DNA from: Sporisorium sorghi
Lineage: Eukaryota; Basidiomycota; Ustilaginomycetes; Ustilaginales; Ustilaginaceae
Direction: 5' to 3'
NCBI GenBank assembly: GCA_023212695.1
Contig: JALCCG010000192.1
Span: forward strand, 1-41,231
Length of the DNA: 41,231 nucleotides
Both the position numbers and the translations under genes were made by a program. This document shows positions 1 through 11,795 of the stretch, piece after piece. The notes under the pieces are model-generated. The model was not told the DNA's origin. It did no database searches and worked only from the letters and a program-made list of their open reading frames with translations. Position 1 is the stretch's first letter; each line of letters begins with the position of its first letter.

Positions 1-1547
<1,547 letters not shown>

Positions 1548-1944
1548 GGCAGCTTCTTTGCTCACTCCTCGTCCTTGCATCTGTCTCGACTGCACTACGT
1601 CCATACTTTTATACCCCCTTCGCTCATGCCCACTTGTTGTTGAGCCTTCGCGCGACGATCAGTCACCTTGTATTTGTACCTCTTTCCCTGTTTCGTTCTT
1701 TTGCAAGCATCAGTTCCGCTTCACACCATACACGAGTGTCTATGTCTTGTTTGAATCTGCACGTCGATGAGGATTGAGCTACAAATACATTCTTTTAAAG
1801 GTACTCCGAAAACGCACAGCCTTTTGATGCCGAGAGGTTTGATACCAGGATAGCATACGTTGCACACGCCACCGATCGTGGCACTTGGTCTGAAGGGTGA
1901 CCGGCCACGCTTAACAAGAGGTATGAATCGCCTGCCTGCTCGGA
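1548..1944. other. Convergent 3' spacer DIM1/SIT4
   Basis: This is 397 bp between two stop codons facing each other. It is more AT-rich and T-rich than the genes, as expected for two 3' UTRs. I see no ORF of interest, repeat or RNA gene in it. Confidence 0.7.
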
Positions 1945-3115
1945 TCAGAGGAAGTACTGGCTATTCAAAGTGACCGTCCTCGTCTGGTCGGGCACGGCGT
2001 CAAAGATCTTGAAGTTGGACTGCGTTGCCTCCCATGGCTTGCCCGCAGCTTGCTTGCCGGTCTCCCCCGCCGATGCACTGTCGCGGCCTGCCTCTGTCTT
2101 TGTCGCGTCTGGATCTTGCTGCTCGTTGTCGTTCGATGCGGCATCCACCAGTGCAGACGCCGAGTTCTTGCTCTCGTACGCAATCAGATCATCCACCGCA
2201 AAGATAGACGCCACATTGCCGCATCGATAGCAATAGTTGGGTGCGGACCACACCGTCACGATATTGTTATCGTGCATCAGCTTGTAGCCCTCCTGCACAA
2301 GCTGGTGCGCGCGCGCTATGAGCGACAGCCCATTTACGTGGTTGAACTCCTTCGTCACCGCTCCGCCGAACAGCCAGCCCGCACCGCGCGGCGAGACTCG
2401 CCACGTATCAATGTCGTCCGGATCGCTCCACATCAAGTCGCAGAACGCACCCTCGTGAGGCACCTCCTGGGCGCGTGCGATGATGCGGATCTGATCGAGC
2501 GTGCGCACGTCCGGACTCAGGCCGCCGTGTACGCAGAGAACGCGCCCGTCGATGATCGCGGCAAGGTTGAGGTAGTCGAACACCTGACAGCAGGATTTCC
2601 ACACGTTGGCGTTGCCGTACTTGCGCTGGCACTCGTCGTAGAAGCCGTAGACTTGCGTGATCTGCCGGCTCTCGTGGTTGCCCCGCAGCAGCGTGATGCG
2701 CGATGGGTGCCTTGCTTTGAGTGCCATGAGAAGCGAGAATGTCTCCAGGCTGAAATACCCTCGGTCCACAAAGTCGCCCTTTTGCGTGACAAGCAGCAGC
2801 AGATATGAACGGTAGAGAACCGGTCAGCAAAGGTCCTCGAGACTATCGAATTGAGGTCAGAAGCTCGCAGACACTTACCATAAAGACATACGACGTATCC
2901 GGCGGCTCTCCTCCGACTCTAAACAGCTCCAACAAATCCCAAAATTGACCGTGGATGTCACCACACACTGTGACAGGGCTCGAAACGGGCTGGATGTTGC
3001 TCTCCTCCATAAGGATGCCTCTGACCATCTCGCAGAGCGCCTTGATGTCCGGTTCTGGCAGGTACTTGCATTGTCGGAGCTGCTCTATCCACGTATCTGG
3101 ATTGCCGACTGTCAT
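1945..3115 (-). CDS. SIT4: PP6/Sit4-type Ser/Thr protein phosphatase catalytic subunit
   Basis: This is a PPP-family metallophosphatase that, with SAP-type subunits, acts in TOR signalling and G1 progression. The coding sequence is complement(join(1945..2778, 2879..3115)), giving 356 aa. Metal and phosphate motifs are complete: GDIHG (52-56), GDFVDRG (80-86) and RGNHE (111-115). PP6/Sit4 hallmarks are MEESNIQPV near residue 40, [21 protein letters not shown] and the methylatable C-terminal YFL. It differs from yeast Sit4 (311 aa) by an insertion of about 50 Ser/Ala/Asp/Gln-rich residues (roughly 280-330) just before the conserved C-terminal segment with FKIFDAVPD. The start is the ATG at 3115, because the frame upstream has no other ATG and the N-terminus aligns with Sit4. 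The gene is divergent from RPC2. PP4 or PP2A is less likely on motif grounds. Confidence 0.95.
2779..2878 (-). other. SIT4 intron (100 nt)
   Basis: On the minus strand the donor is GTAAGT beginning at 2878. The branch-like GCTGAC is the complement of 2823-2828, and the acceptor is AAAAG ending at 2779. The intron is in phase 0 and falls exactly before the catalytic GDFVDRG motif. Confidence 0.93.
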
Positions 3116-4061
3116 GATGAAAACGAGAGCCAAATTCGAGCAAACGATGGGCCAGCCCGGTGATCGAATGGTGCAGAGAAAAGGTGTCGAGGTGCAGTGA
3201 TAGCAGCGAAGACAGTGCTGAGTCGATTCGAACAGAGGTGATTTGAGTGTTTGATCGATCGATGAAGATGCTCGTCGGAAATCCCGTTCCCTCGATGATG
3301 TGTGCTAATTGGAAAGATTCCTTGATGCGTGTGACGAAGATCGTTGCTAGCGAGGTCGGGTCTTGAGTGTTCGGATGCTGTGGATAGAGTGAAGTCGATC
3401 GGAGTGTGCAAGGTAAGACGTTGCTGACCTGTGTTGCAGCTGACAGCCAGCAGCATCAAAAAGTCGACCGACGCTGAGACCCTTTCTTTGCCGGAGCAGC
3501 AAGCAGCAAGCAGCAAGCAAGCAGCGAGCGTCAGCTTCTGAGCAAAGTGACGAAAGCGCGTCCTTTGCATAGCAGATCGGTCAACTAATCGGCCGATCCG
3601 ATCTCGAGATATTTACGGAACACGGCAATGCAGCGTTTCCAGGCGCAGCAGAAAAAAGGGCGTCCAAGAAAATTGAGTTGGAAAGGGCAAATTTGGCCAT
3701 TCTTCCCACGTTTCCTCACCATCCTCAACCTTGTCGCAGGGCTTCAACGATACCTCTCTCCTCCATTCAGGACTCCACGGCTGTTCCGAATTGATTCTCG
3801 GGACACATCCGACCGCTTCGCTCTTCCATCCGGAAGCTTCCGCCAGCGCTCAGCAGCGACAAACTTGTGCAGGAGCGTTCATCCTTAGCCTCCTAGTACC
3901 CCACCTACTAAGCGAGAGCCTTTTGCTCGCTGCAGCACGAAGCGACGAGCAGAAAGGTCAGCACACTTCTCGAGCGCCATCACCATCAAAACTAGCAGAA
4001 TAAGCAGCACTACCCCCATCCTTCGTCTCGGCAGGGGCCGTGACCAGCTACAGGTGTGACC
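3116..4061. promoter_or_regulatory. Divergent promoter region SIT4/RPC2
   Basis: This is 946 bp between two start codons pointing away from each other, so it must hold both promoters and leaders. It contains an AGCA/AGCAAGC microsatellite at about 3496-3530 and pyrimidine-rich stretches toward RPC2. I could not assign a specific factor site or TATA element with confidence. Short ORFs here have no recognisable homology. Confidence 0.6.
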
Positions 4062-7000
4062 ATGGCGCTCCCTTCCAGCTTCGCCGAGATGGCGCAAGCC
4101 ACGGGTCAGTTGCCGCACATGGCCCACTCAGACGATCCCATCGCAGCACTCAAGGCGGCCAACTACAAGGGCAAGGGTCTCATGGATCCCATCAAGACCG
4201 TCGAGGACAAGTGGGAGCTCGTCCCCGCTTTCCTCCAAGTCAAAGGCCTGGTCAAGCAGCACATCGACTCGTACAACTACTTTGTCGACCACGACCTTAA
4301 AAACATCATCAAGGCCAACGAAAAGATCACCTCGGACATCGATCCCAAGTTCTACCTCAAGTACACCGACATCACCGTGGGCGAGCCACGCAGATACGAC
4401 GGCGATGCTCTGCAAAGGCCCATCACACCGCACGAGTGTCGACTGCGAGACATCACCTATTCGGCGCACATCTTTGTCAACATCGAGTATACTCGAGGTG
4501 GCAAGATTATCCGTCGCAAAAACGTTCCGATTGGGCGTATCCCCGTTATGCTCCGCAGCAACAAGTGTGTCCTCGCTAACAAGTCGGAGAAGGAGCTCGC
4601 AAAGATGAGCGAGTGTCCCTTGGATCCCGGTGGATACTTTGTCGTCAAGGGCACCGAAAAAGTCATCCTCGTCCAAGAGCAGCTCAGCAAGAACAGGATC
4701 ATCGTCGAGGCAGACACCAAGAAGGGCACCGTCTCCGCCTCGGTCACGTCGTCCACCCACGAGCGCAAGTCCAAATCGTACGTTCTGACAAAGCACGGCA
4801 AGATCTACCTCAAGCACAACTCGCTGCACGAAGACATCCCCATCGCCATCGCCTTCAAAGCCATGGGCATCCAGGCCGACCGTGAGATTCTCCAGCTCGT
4901 GGCAGGCCACGACGACATCCACAAGGAGCTCTTTGCCATCAACCTCGAGGAAGCCGCCCGTCTCGGCATCTACACCCGCAAGCAGGCGCTCGACTACATC
5001 GGTGCGCGCGCCAAAGCATCACGCAAGCCGCTCTCGATGCGACGTCCTCTCGCCGAGGAAGCGCTCGACGTGCTCGCCACCGTCATCATGGCCCACGTGC
5101 CCGTCGAGAGGCTCAACTTCCGCCCCAAAGCCATCTACATTGCCTCGATGGTGCGCCGCGTGCTCATGGCCATGCAGGATGAGAAGAAGGTCGACGACCG
5201 TGACTATGTCGGAAACAAGCGCCTCGAGCTCGCAGGCCAGCTGCTGGCGCTTCTGTTCGAGGACCTCTTCAAGAAGTTCAACTCGGATCTCAAGATCAAC
5301 ATCGACAAGGTGCTCAAGAAGCCCAACCGCACCGTCGAGTTTGACGCCTTCAACCAGTTCCACTTCAACGGCGACTACATCACCGCCGGCTTTGTGCGGG
5401 CGATCTCGACGGGCAACTGGAGCTTGAAGCGTTTCAAGATGGAACGGGCTGGTATCACGCACGTGTTGAGCCGTCTCTCGTTCATTGCGGCGCTGGGCAT
5501 GATGACGAGGATTAGCTCGCAGTTTGAAAAGACGAGAAAGGTGTCTGGCCCTCGAGCGTTGCAGCCGTCGCAGTGGGGTATGCTGTGTCCCTCGGATACG
5601 CCAGAGGGTGAAGCGTGTGGTCTTGTCAAGAATCTGGCGCTCACCACGCACATCACCACGGATGTTGAGGAGGAGCCCATCGCCAGGATCGCCTTTACCC
5701 TCGGTGTCGAAGACATCCACCTGCTCACGGGCGCCGAGCTTTACCGACCGGACTCTTTCGTCGTCTATCTCAACGGAAATGTGCTCGGTGTCACCCGCTT
5801 CCCACAGCGTTTTGTACATCAATTCCGTCGCCTCCGTCGCGCCGGCCGCATCTCCGAGTTCGTCTCGATCTACACCAACAACCACCACCAGACCGTCTAC
5901 ATCGCCTCGGACGGCGGTCGTATCTGTCGTCCGCTCATCATCGTCGACGCCGTCACGGGCCAGCCGCGCGTCACCGAGTCGCACATGCAACAACTCAAAT
6001 CAGGCGCTCGGCGCTTTGACGATTTCCTGTCGAACGGTCTCATTGAGTACGTCGACGTCAACGAGGAGAACGACGCCAACATTGCCATGTACGAGCGCGA
6101 GATCAAGCCGCAGTATACGACGCATCTCGAGATCGAGCCGTTCACCATCCTCGGCGCTGTGGCGGGTCTCATTCCGTATCCGCACCACAACCAGAGCCCA
6201 CGCAACACCTATCACTGCGCCATGGCGAAACAGGCGCAGGGATTCATTGGACACAACCAGTTGATCCGCATCGATACGCTGCTGTACCTCATGCTCTACC
6301 CTCAGAAGCCGATGGTCAAGACGCGCACGGTGGAGCTTGTTGGGTACGACAGGCTGCCAGGCGGCATGAATGCGTGCGTTGCGATCATGTCGTATTCGGG
6401 ATACGATATCGAAGATGCGCTGATTCTGAACAAGGCGTCGCTGGACAGGGGGTTTGCGCGGAGTCAGACGATGAAAAAGTCGTCGACGGTGATTCGCAAG
6501 TACCCGAACGGCACGCACGACCGACTTGCGGACGCGCCCATCGACGAGGGCACAGGCAAGCGCCAGAAGCGGTACGACATCCTGGAAGCCGACGGCATCG
6601 CAGGCGTGGGCGAGCGCGTCGAGCAGGGCGACGTGTACGTCAACAAGCAAACGCCTGTCAATGCCAACGACAACTCGTCGGAAGCCATCATGATCGGGGC
6701 GTCGAATGCGGCGGCGTCGGTGGCGTACAAATCTGCGCCGCTGTCCTACAAGCCACCCGTGTCGGGGTACGTGGACCAGGTGTTGATCACCGACACCGAT
6801 TCGGACCAGACGTTGATCAAGGCGCTGATCCGGCAAACGCGGCGACCGGAGCTGGGCGACAAGTTCTCCTCGCGCCACGGCCAGAAGGGTGTCGTCGGCC
6901 TTATCGTCCAACAAGAAGACATGCCTTTCACAGACCAAGGTATCAATCCGGACATCATTATGAACCCGCACGGCTTCCCGTCGCGCATGACGGTGGGCAA

Positions 7001-7574
7001 GATGATCGAGCTTCTCTCTGGCAAAGCCGGCGTCATCACGGGCGACCTCCAGTACGGCACGGCGTTCGGCGGGTCCAAAGTGGAAGACATGTCGGCGCTG
7101 CTAGTCGCGAACGGGTACAACTACGCGGGCAAGGACACGCTCACCTCAGGAATCACGGGACAGCCGCTCGAATGCTACGTGTACTTCGGACCGATCTACT
7201 ACCAGCGGCTGAAGCACATGGTGCAGGACAAGATGCACGCGCGCGCGCGCGGGCCCAGGGCCGTCCTCACGCGTCAGCCCACAGAGGGCAGATCGCGCGA
7301 TGGAGGCCTGAGACTCGGCGAGATGGAACGCGACTGTCTGATCGGCTACGGCGCCACGCAGCTGCTGCTGGAGCGTCTCATGATCAGTTCCGATGCGTTT
7401 ACGGTCCATGCTTGCCAGAGGTGCGGCCTGATGGGCTACAACGGGTTCTGCCCCTACTGCAGCAGCAGCAAGCACGTCGTCCAACTGACCATTCCCTACG
7501 GCACCAAGTTGTTGATCCAGGAGTTGATGGCTATGCAGGTCGTACCGCGGCTCGTGTTGGAGGACGCTGTATGA
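4062..7574 (+). CDS. RPC2: DNA-directed RNA polymerase III second-largest subunit (Rpc2/Ret1)
   Basis: This is the beta-like core subunit of RNA polymerase III, forming half of the active site that transcribes tRNA and 5S rRNA genes in the nucleus. It is a single exon of 1170 aa, close to the yeast 1149 aa. Order of landmarks: the N-terminal protrusion/lobe with [10 protein letters not shown]; fork region with [19 protein letters not shown]; hybrid-binding region with [12 protein letters not shown], where E784-D785 are the conserved acidic pair; [12 protein letters not shown] at 932-943; and the C-terminal zinc ribbon with cysteines at 1118, 1121, 1130 and 1133. The Pol III identity rests on the short N-terminus, which starts close to [12 protein letters not shown], and on the overall length, which is shorter than Pol II RPB2 or Pol I RPA135. 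The start is the ATG at 4062, in a good ACCATGG context. No break or frameshift is visible. Confidence 0.97.
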   Translation: MALPSSFAEMAQATGQLPHMAHSDDPIAALKAANYKGKGLMDPIKTVEDKWELVPAFLQVKGLVKQHIDSYNYFVDHDLKNIIKANEKITSDIDPKFYLKYTDITVGEPRRYDGDALQRPITPHECRLRDITYSAHIFVNIEYTRGGKIIRRKNVPIGRIPVMLRSNKCVLANKSEKELAKMSECPLDPGGYFVVKGTEKVILVQEQLSKNRIIVEADTKKGTVSASVTSSTHERKSKSYVLTKHGKIYLKHNSLHEDIPIAIAFKAMGIQADREILQLVAGHDDIHKELFAINLEEAARLGIYTRKQALDYIGARAKASRKPLSMRRPLAEEALDVLATVIMAHVPVERLNFRPKAIYIASMVRRVLMAMQDEKKVDDRDYVGNKRLELAGQLLALLFEDLFKKFNSDLKINIDKVLKKPNRTVEFDAFNQFHFNGDYITAGFVRAISTGNWSLKRFKMERAGITHVLSRLSFIAALGMMTRISSQFEKTRKVSGPRALQPSQWGMLCPSDTPEGEACGLVKNLALTTHITTDVEEEPIARIAFTLGVEDIHLLTGAELYRPDSFVVYLNGNVLGVTRFPQRFVHQFRRLRRAGRISEFVSIYTNNHHQTVYIASDGGRICRPLIIVDAVTGQPRVTESHMQQLKSGARRFDDFLSNGLIEYVDVNEENDANIAMYEREIKPQYTTHLEIEPFTILGAVAGLIPYPHHNQSPRNTYHCAMAKQAQGFIGHNQLIRIDTLLYLMLYPQKPMVKTRTVELVGYDRLPGGMNACVAIMSYSGYDIEDALILNKASLDRGFARSQTMKKSSTVIRKYPNGTHDRLADAPIDEGTGKRQKRYDILEADGIAGVGERVEQGDVYVNKQTPVNANDNSSEAIMIGASNAAASVAYKSAPLSYKPPVSGYVDQVLITDTDSDQTLIKALIRQTRRPELGDKFSSRHGQKGVVGLIVQQEDMPFTDQGINPDIIMNPHGFPSRMTVGKMIELLSGKAGVITGDLQYGTAFGGSKVEDMSALLVANGYNYAGKDTLTSGITGQPLECYVYFGPIYYQRLKHMVQDKMHARARGPRAVLTRQPTEGRSRDGGLRLGEMERDCLIGYGATQLLLERLMISSDAFTVHACQRCGLMGYNGFCPYCSSSKHVVQLTIPYGTKLLIQELMAMQVVPRLVLEDAV

Positions 7575-7747
7575 GCGCGCGGAGAGGTCTCATCGCAAGT
7601 TGCAGCAATACAAAGTCACCATCACACAAAGCAGTTCATGAGAGCACAGCACAGCCACAGACTGACGAGCGACTGATGTCCGCTGAGAGAAACATTCCAC
7701 ATTGCCAACAATTGAAGTAAATCTTGCCCACCATCGCGCGCTCGGCA

Positions 7748-10663
7748 TCAGAACAAACCCATCTCGCGCAAGAAGCGGTCAAAGCTCAACTCGGCCATCT
7801 TGGGCAACTCCTTCACCGCCTCGACCAGCTGCGGCAGGTACGGATGGTCTCCGCCCCTGAACCGCTTGAAGATGTCCAGGTACTTGTGCAAGATCGCCTC
7901 GATCGCATACGACGGCGAAAACGCCTTGTCCAGCGGCACCACCCCTCCGCCCAAGCTCGACGAGTTGGCCGAGGGATGGTCCACCCCGCCATTCTCCACA
8001 TTCGATGGCGGCGACTGGTGCTGGCTCCCACTCGCCGCCGAAGCGTCCGGCGGCGAAGGCCCAAAGTACGGCCCGAACAGCGTCGGGTCCGTCTTGATCG
8101 GATCACCCTCAAACGGCACCGACATCGCAATAGCCGGATAGTCCCGACACACGATCACCAGCGTCTGCGCAATATCGTTCAGCTTGCGTGTGAGTCCGAT
8201 GCCGTGCGCCTCCATCGAACGCAGCGAGAGCGAGTTGCAGACGCGGAGCGTCTCGCGCGCAATGTCGATCGCATAGTCGATACGAAGCGGCTCGTCCTCA
8301 GCGTCGGCAGTGAGGAGCGCGTGCGAGCGACACGTCATCCACAGCCGGTTGAGCAGCCATTGGCGCGTCACTTCGACGTCGGCTTTTTGGACTTTGCTCT
8401 TGTCCCAGTCCGACTTGCTGGCGTGTCCGACGCCACCGCCGCCGTTGCCTGCCCAGTCTTCCATCTTGGTCTTGTGGCTGCTGCTGCCGTAGGGGTGATG
8501 CCTTCGGTCGTTGAATGGGCCCTCTCGACGCGAAGGCCCGCTGCTGGGATGGTCGCGGTGGAACGACTCTTTCTCCTTCTGCTCGTCCTCGTCGCTCTCC
8601 TTGATGGCGCGGTGCAGCTGGATCGCTCGGTTGGCATCCAGATAGTCGCAGCCCGGACCGGGACACTTGCGGTTCCAGCAATCGACAAACTTTTCATCCA
8701 CCACGTCGAACAGTCGACTCTGCAGATTCGGGAAATCTTGCAGTTGCGAGACGTCGAACTTGCGCCGGATGGAATCGGTCGCCTTGCGCGGGTTGCCTCG
8801 GAAGGTGATCGAGGAGCCAGACTGAATGGCATAGGCGCGTTCTGTGATGGCAAGCAAGAGGTAGGCGCGAAGTCGACGCTCCTGCTCGTCCTTGTCGAGG
8901 TGCTCGTACGACGAAGTCTCGTGAATGCGGAGCAGGTAGCCGAGTGTGACTGCTTCGCGCAGACGGAACCACGCCGCATTCTCTTCTCCGAGGCCGAACA
9001 AGGTGCCAAAGATGAAAAAGGACGCCATGATGGCCTCGAGCGAAGGATGACTGCCAAGAAGCGCACTGTTGCGCATCTTGACCGATTCCTCGAGCAGTCG
9101 ACGCACTCTGCGCTTGCGAGACGAGCTGTCGACGGGATCAGTCGAGTCGACGGGCTGACAAAGGGCAAAAGCGGAGAGAGCGATAAGCATAGCGCCGAGC
9201 TGCGGGTCGGTGCGGTGCTCTCCACGGTCGATCTTGCCAAAGATCCAGGCTCGAGTAAAGACGGGCATGATGGACTGAAGACGTTCGAAGAAGATGGCGA
9301 TGCTCGGGATCAGCACCGAGTCCGAGAGCGGGTGAGGCTCGTTGCTGGGTGGCTCGGACTCGGAATACGTGACCGAGCCAGGAGTGGAGCTAGGGCCGCC
9401 AAGCATCTGGCTGTTCTGACCCAGGACGTCGAGGAAAGTTCTTGCGTGACCTCCGCCATTGCTGTAAGGACCTTGCGAGCCTGCAAAGTCATGAGCGCTG
9501 CCACCACCCATGCCATTGGAGTGATGACCTGGACCAGCGTGCGACACACCTGCTGCATTCATGTCCAGCAGGACGTTGCGTCGACGGTCAGCGCCCTCGT
9601 GCGGATTGAGGTACGAGTCGGCAAGCGATGTGCCAAAGTCCGGCAGACGGAGACCCGCTGCGACGTCGGGGGCGATCTCGGAGAAGGAGCCACCAAGGCC
9701 CTCTGAGAATGTCTCGCCAGGCACAAAGCCGAGGTGGGTTGCTGACGACGGTGCAGTGACGCCGCCCAAGCCAGCATTGGAGGGTCGTCGCTGAGGTGGC
9801 GGCTGGGCTGGAGACGCATGATGCGGCGGTGGCGGTGCATGCTGATACTGCTGGTGGTGTGGATATCCATGCGACGGCGAGTGTTGCGGGTAAGATGGAT
9901 GAGGATGGTGGTGGTAGCCAGAAGAGGAGGAGGACGATGGCGCAAGATGCGCGGGAGGGTAGTCGTGCTGGGTGTATGCGCCATGAGATGGATAGTGATG
10001 GCCAGGCGAGCGAGAGGTGGGGCTTGACCAGTGTGACGACGGTGAAGCATGCTGTGCTGGCCCAGCCGAGCTGGACTGGGCATTCGGATCGTACCTGCTG
10101 TGACCTCCGCCGACGCCAAATGAGTTTCGCGATGAGACCGAGGGTGGATCGCGCGAGTAGAGGCTGGAAGGCATCATGGAGGAAGGCGAGGCAGCGCTGG
10201 CGGGCAAGCCGGGTGGGCTCATGGCAGAGGGAGCGGATGGCGGTGGTGGATAGTGACGGGGCGAGTTGGTAGATGGTTGCGCGTGTCCAGGAGGAGGAAG
10301 GATGATGCGCGAACCCGAAGGACTCGGCGCCGTCATTGGAGCATGATCCGAAGACGGTCTTGCTTGGCTGGATGGCGAAGGAGGGAAGTCGGAAGCAGCA
10401 GGGTTGTGACCTTTGCGAAGGAGGTCGATGCGTCTTCCTGAAGCCTGTTTGCCCTTTGATGCTTTGATCCACGTACAGTCGATGTTGAGTCGAATGCAGT
10501 TGTCGCAGGGATTGTTGTGATTACATCGGACACGACGGTGGTGACAAGCATCGCAGGCACGAAGCACTTTTTTGGGTTTGCCCTTCGAGTCACCATCGTC
10601 GGTGGCTGTGGATGCGGAATCGCCGACATCGGGTCGATGATTCTTGCTGTCGTCCTTTGGCAT
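7748..10663 (-). CDS. Zn2Cys6 fungal transcription factor, 971 aa
   Basis: This is a probable sequence-specific transcription regulator of the fungal binuclear zinc cluster class. A canonical cluster sits at the N-terminus with cysteines at 37, 40, 47, 53, 56 and 63 (C-X2-C-X6-C-X5-C-X2-C-X6-C), preceded by a basic KPKK stretch. A long Pro/Ser/His/Gly-rich, probably disordered region follows (roughly 75-450). The middle-homology fungal factor domain starts at about 450, with AWFRLREAVTLGYLLRIHE and AITERAYAIQ. Those last motifs resemble regulators of the AmyR/MAL sugar-utilisation type, but that is only resemblance, and the target pathway is unknown. The ATG at 10663 is the first in frame; the open frame continues upstream for 90 bases with no ATG. 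The gene is convergent with RPC2 (173 bp apart) and divergent from EMC1. It is read as a single exon. Confidence 0.9.
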   Translation of the reverse strand: MPKDDSKNHRPDVGDSASTATDDGDSKGKPKKVLRACDACHHRRVRCNHNNPCDNCIRLNIDCTWIKASKGKQASGRRIDLLRKGHNPAASDFPPSPSSQARPSSDHAPMTAPSPSGSRIILPPPGHAQPSTNSPRHYPPPPSAPSAMSPPGLPASAASPSSMMPSSLYSRDPPSVSSRNSFGVGGGHSRYDPNAQSSSAGPAQHASPSSHWSSPTSRSPGHHYPSHGAYTQHDYPPAHLAPSSSSSSGYHHHPHPSYPQHSPSHGYPHHQQYQHAPPPPHHASPAQPPPQRRPSNAGLGGVTAPSSATHLGFVPGETFSEGLGGSFSEIAPDVAAGLRLPDFGTSLADSYLNPHEGADRRRNVLLDMNAAGVSHAGPGHHSNGMGGGSAHDFAGSQGPYSNGGGHARTFLDVLGQNSQMLGGPSSTPGSVTYSESEPPSNEPHPLSDSVLIPSIAIFFERLQSIMPVFTRAWIFGKIDRGEHRTDPQLGAMLIALSAFALCQPVDSTDPVDSSSRKRRVRRLLEESVKMRNSALLGSHPSLEAIMASFFIFGTLFGLGEENAAWFRLREAVTLGYLLRIHETSSYEHLDKDEQERRLRAYLLLAITERAYAIQSGSSITFRGNPRKATDSIRRKFDVSQLQDFPNLQSRLFDVVDEKFVDCWNRKCPGPGCDYLDANRAIQLHRAIKESDEDEQKEKESFHRDHPSSGPSRREGPFNDRRHHPYGSSSHKTKMEDWAGNGGGGVGHASKSDWDKSKVQKADVEVTRQWLLNRLWMTCRSHALLTADAEDEPLRIDYAIDIARETLRVCNSLSLRSMEAHGIGLTRKLNDIAQTLVIVCRDYPAIAMSVPFEGDPIKTDPTLFGPYFGPSPPDASAASGSQHQSPPSNVENGGVDHPSANSSSLGGGVVPLDKAFSPSYAIEAILHKYLDIFKRFRGGDHPYLPQLVEAVKELPKMAELSFDRFLREMGLF

Positions 10664-11464
10664 TGTGAGACGAGATGAGCCCACCTGCGGTGTCAGTGTG
10701 TCGAGAGAGTTCCGGATGGCGCAGCAGCGCGGTCCCAAATCGAGAAAGCGCAAGCGTAAGTGGCGTGAGTAATCTCCGCTCTGGTGGGGTGAATGCCGTC
10801 AATGTGCGGAGGAGGTGATCGAAAGAGGCAAATGAAGCCGTCGCCGAAAAGGTAATGGGACACTGTCGGAGCGCGCCGACAGTCAGTTGACGACAATCGA
10901 ACGTCGAAACGATCTGCAGTCGGATGCACGCCGAACAAAGGGCGGCCGTGTCGGAGAAGGCCGAGGTTGTCAGCTACCAGCAGCCGTGGTAGTCTTGGCG
11001 TTCGGTCAAGAGAGCGAGAGAGGATTCTGCTGTGGATGCCGAGCTGCTGAGCTCTGTCGATGGCAAGAGGCGGATGGGCAGTTGCAGTTGACGGAGACGC
11101 GGTGGCCTAGTAGTCAATGAACTTGCTGCTGCTTGAATGCCTTTGCATAGCTGCCGCAGCGACGACAGCGGCGGTTGTGTTGGAAGAGGAAGAAGAGCCG
11201 GAAGAAGCGACGGTAAAGGCGAAGTCGGCGTGCTTTGTACAAAGCAATGCGGCACAGCAAAAGGTAGATGCAGTGCGGGGGCGAGGAAGGAGCGAGACAC
11301 GACCGAGCGACTCTGGATTATTATTATTTATTTATTTTTGTCCCCTTCTCCAACGCGAGGCGGGGCATGATTTTGGTTGCTGTTGCTGTTGCTGCTGCTG
11401 CCGTTGCCGTTGCCGTTGCTGCGCGGCTCCCTCCGACTGAGCAACGGAAAAAGGGTTGCTGCTG

Positions 11465-11488
<24 letters not shown>
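11465..11488. repeat. (CT)12 microsatellite
   Basis: Twelve uninterrupted CT dinucleotides lie about 310 bp upstream of the EMC1 start codon and are followed by a further imperfect pyrimidine stretch. This kind of tract is common in fungal promoters and is length-polymorphic. Confidence 0.95.
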
Positions 11489-11495
<7 letters not shown>

Positions 11496-11760
11496 GCTTG
11501 GCTGCGCTAACGATCTGCGCGCTCAGAACGCTTTCTCTCTCAGAGCTAAGATTCTCATCGCCGATTTCTTCAGTGAACAGCCCGAGCCAATTCAGATTGC
11601 GATTCAAGACCAAGACGCGTTTCGGTCTGAGACGCACAGTCCGCTTTTCGTTGCTTGGCTCAGACAGACAGAACAAGTCGCACGCTTGAGGCTCGTTCGC
11701 TGTCCGCTGCTTTCCCTCTTCCTTCTTGACCTCACCATCCCTTCATATCGGTGGTCACGC

Positions 11761-11790
11761 ATGTACCTTAGTACGAGTAGCTTCTTGTGA
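11761..11790 (+). promoter_or_regulatory. Upstream ORF in the EMC1 leader
   Basis: An ATG at 11761 opens a nine-residue ORF (MYLSTSSFL) that stops with TGA at 11788-11790. That is only five bases before the EMC1 ATG at 11796. If the leader transcript covers it, reinitiation or leaky scanning would be needed to translate EMC1. The transcript start is not visible, so use of this ORF is inferred. Confidence 0.5.
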
Positions 11791-11795
11791 TCACG

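Larger units (their letters stand above)
10664..11795. promoter_or_regulatory. Divergent promoter region Zn2Cys6 factor/EMC1
   Basis: This is 1132 bp between two diverging start codons. It holds an AT-rich TTATT/TTTA stretch at about 11319-11340, imperfect CTG/TTG/CCG triplets at 11376-11424, and a perfect (CT)12 at 11465-11488. The CT tract is GAGA-like and may mark open promoter chromatin, but this is inferred. A 9-codon upstream ORF for EMC1 lies at its right edge and is listed separately. Confidence 0.6.

Noticed and set aside
7724..9706. 660-codon plus-strand open frame opposite the first Zn2Cys6 gene
   Set aside because: It is the antisense shadow of a GC-rich gene with an intact zinc cluster. 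Its translation is Arg/Val-rich without any recognisable domain, and its start is not an ATG.
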